A stretch of 64,000 bases of DNA from an uncultured Paracoccaceae bacterium (lineage in GTDB: Bacteria > Pseudomonadota > Alphaproteobacteria > Rhodobacterales > Rhodobacteraceae): assembly GCA_947497065.1 (NCBI GenBank), contig CANMEQ010000003.1, forward strand, positions 62,001 to 126,000. Direction: 5' to 3'. The notes beneath the pieces were generated by a model. The model saw only the letters and a program-made list of their open reading frames with translations. It ran no database searches and was not told the DNA's origin. Positions 63,282 to 64,000 of this stretch are shown here, one piece after another (within the stretch, counting starts at the first letter, position 1; each line of letters starts with the position of its first letter). A program made the position numbers and the translations under genes.

Positions 63282-64000
63282 ATGCCAAATCTTATCGAAC
63301 CAAAGCTCATTTCGGGCAACGCGAACACGCCGTTGGCCACCTCTGTCGCAAAGCGCATGTCCATGCACCGCGGGATCAACGTGGGCCTTGTGGATGCACG
63401 GGTTGAGCGGTTCAACGATGGTGAAATTTTTGTCGAAGTTTACGAGAACGTACGCGGCGAAGACATGTTCATCATGCAGTCCACATCAAACCCTGCGAAT
63501 GACAACCTGATGGAATTGCTGATCATCGCTGATGCCTTGCGCCGCTCCTCTGCGGCACGCATCACCGCCGTGATCCCCTATTTCGGCTATGCCCGCCAAG
63601 ATCGCCGCTCCAAGGCGCGCACGCCGATTACGGCTAAGCTGGTCGCGAATATGATGGTGGAAGCGGGTATTGAACGCATTTTGACGCTGGATTTGCACGC
63701 CACACAAATTCAGGGCTTTTTTGATATCCCGGTCGACAACCTTTATGCCGCGCCTGTGTTTGCGCTCGACGCGATGCACCACTTTAAGGGGCGTGATGAT
63801 GTGATGGTCGTCTCCCCCGATGTTGGCGGCGTGGCGCGCGCGCGCGATTTGGCGCAGCGCATCAATGCGCCCCTATCCATCGTCGACAAACGCCGTGGCA
63901 AACCCGGTGAAGTCGCGGAAATGACCGTCATTGGGGACGTAAAGGACCGTACATGTTTAATCGTGGACGACATCGTCGATACCGCGGGAACGTTGTGTAA
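63282..64000 (+). CDS. prs: Ribose-phosphate pyrophosphokinase, C-terminus beyond window
   Basis: Makes PRPP from ribose-5-phosphate and ATP for purines, pyrimidines, His and Trp. About 240 of an expected ~335 residues are visible. Conserved [26 protein letters not shown], the [10 protein letters not shown] loop and the PRPP-binding [12 protein letters not shown] at the edge are intact. Start ATG at 63282 with AGGA upstream. The gene runs off base 64000. Confidence 0.97.
   Translation, partial: MPNLIEPKLISGNANTPLATSVAKRMSMHRGINVGLVDARVERFNDGEIFVEVYENVRGEDMFIMQSTSNPANDNLMELLIIADALRRSSAARITAVIPYFGYARQDRRSKARTPITAKLVANMMVEAGIERILTLDLHATQIQGFFDIPVDNLYAAPVFALDAMHHFKGRDDVMVVSPDVGGVARARDLAQRINAPLSIVDKRRGKPGEVAEMTVIGDVKDRTCLIVDDIVDTAGTLC

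Overview
The window is a chromosomal segment of a Rhodobacterales (Roseobacter-group) alphaproteobacterium. The evidence is the combination of a GC-rich, strongly biased codon usage, the order ruvC-ruvA-ruvB / ybgC-tolQ-tolR-tolA-tolB-pal-cpoB-tilS-ftsH, a choline-dependent phosphatidylcholine synthase, a type II lumazine synthase under an FMN riboswitch, DUF1150 next to Hsp20, and several small families typical of that order. It is mostly core genome; there are no rRNA genes, no CRISPR array, no insertion sequence and no tRNA gene that I can recognise.

Layout. 1-3.3 kb (minus): a truncated membrane LytTR regulator, folD and fhs (C1-folate metabolism). 3.4-16 kb (minus): MOSC protein, ftsH, tilS, the whole Tol-Pal envelope operon and the ruvCAB Holliday-junction genes. 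16-19.6 kb: DUF1127, prmA, an MFS permease and small hypotheticals. 19.6-27 kb: priA; fsa-type transaldolase; DUF484-xerC; FMN riboswitch-ribH2; a YHS protein; pcs; ogt. 27-34.5 kb: ileS, a short BCCT-like permease, an AT-richer two-gene insert (membrane helix protein plus YfbU-family protein), and an FAD monooxygenase. 34.5-41.6 kb: DUF2306, ubiK-like, lgt-midA-like-pgeF, a degenerate Hint protein, Lrp and trxB. 41.7-45 kb: sulfate assimilation, with a winged-helix regulator fused in frame to the bifunctional sulfurylase/APS kinase, then cysH. 45-51.3 kb: sigma32-type hsp20-DUF1150, purEK, a lipase-like hydrolase, a Nudix enzyme, and groESL with a CIRCE operator. 51.3-64 kb: an MHYT-GGDEF-EAL protein, TraB/GumN, DUF2161, ZIP transporter, ppaC, GNAT, HAD, MaoC, ribF-ycgN-ltaE, an LpqC-type esterase, a DsbA-like isomerase and the start of prs.

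The genes form coherent functional blocks: folate C1 chemistry; outer-membrane constriction and lipoprotein maturation (tol-pal, lgt); DNA repair and restart (ruvCAB, priA, xerC, ogt); flavin supply (ribH2, ribF); sulfate activation to PAPS and then sulfite; and protein quality control (ftsH, hsp20, groESL).

The most notable points are: (i) the in-frame regulator-Sat/CysC fusion whose promoter lies between two near-identical TGTTC-N6-GAACA palindromes; (ii) a 20-bp palindrome present inside priA and after ppaC that differs only by a compensatory base-pair change; (iii) a ribosome-binding-site sequestering hairpin behind the FMN riboswitch; (iv) a stand-alone Hint-like protein that has lost its nucleophile; and (v) the small AT-rich YfbU module. 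No complete new system is demonstrated; these are leads.
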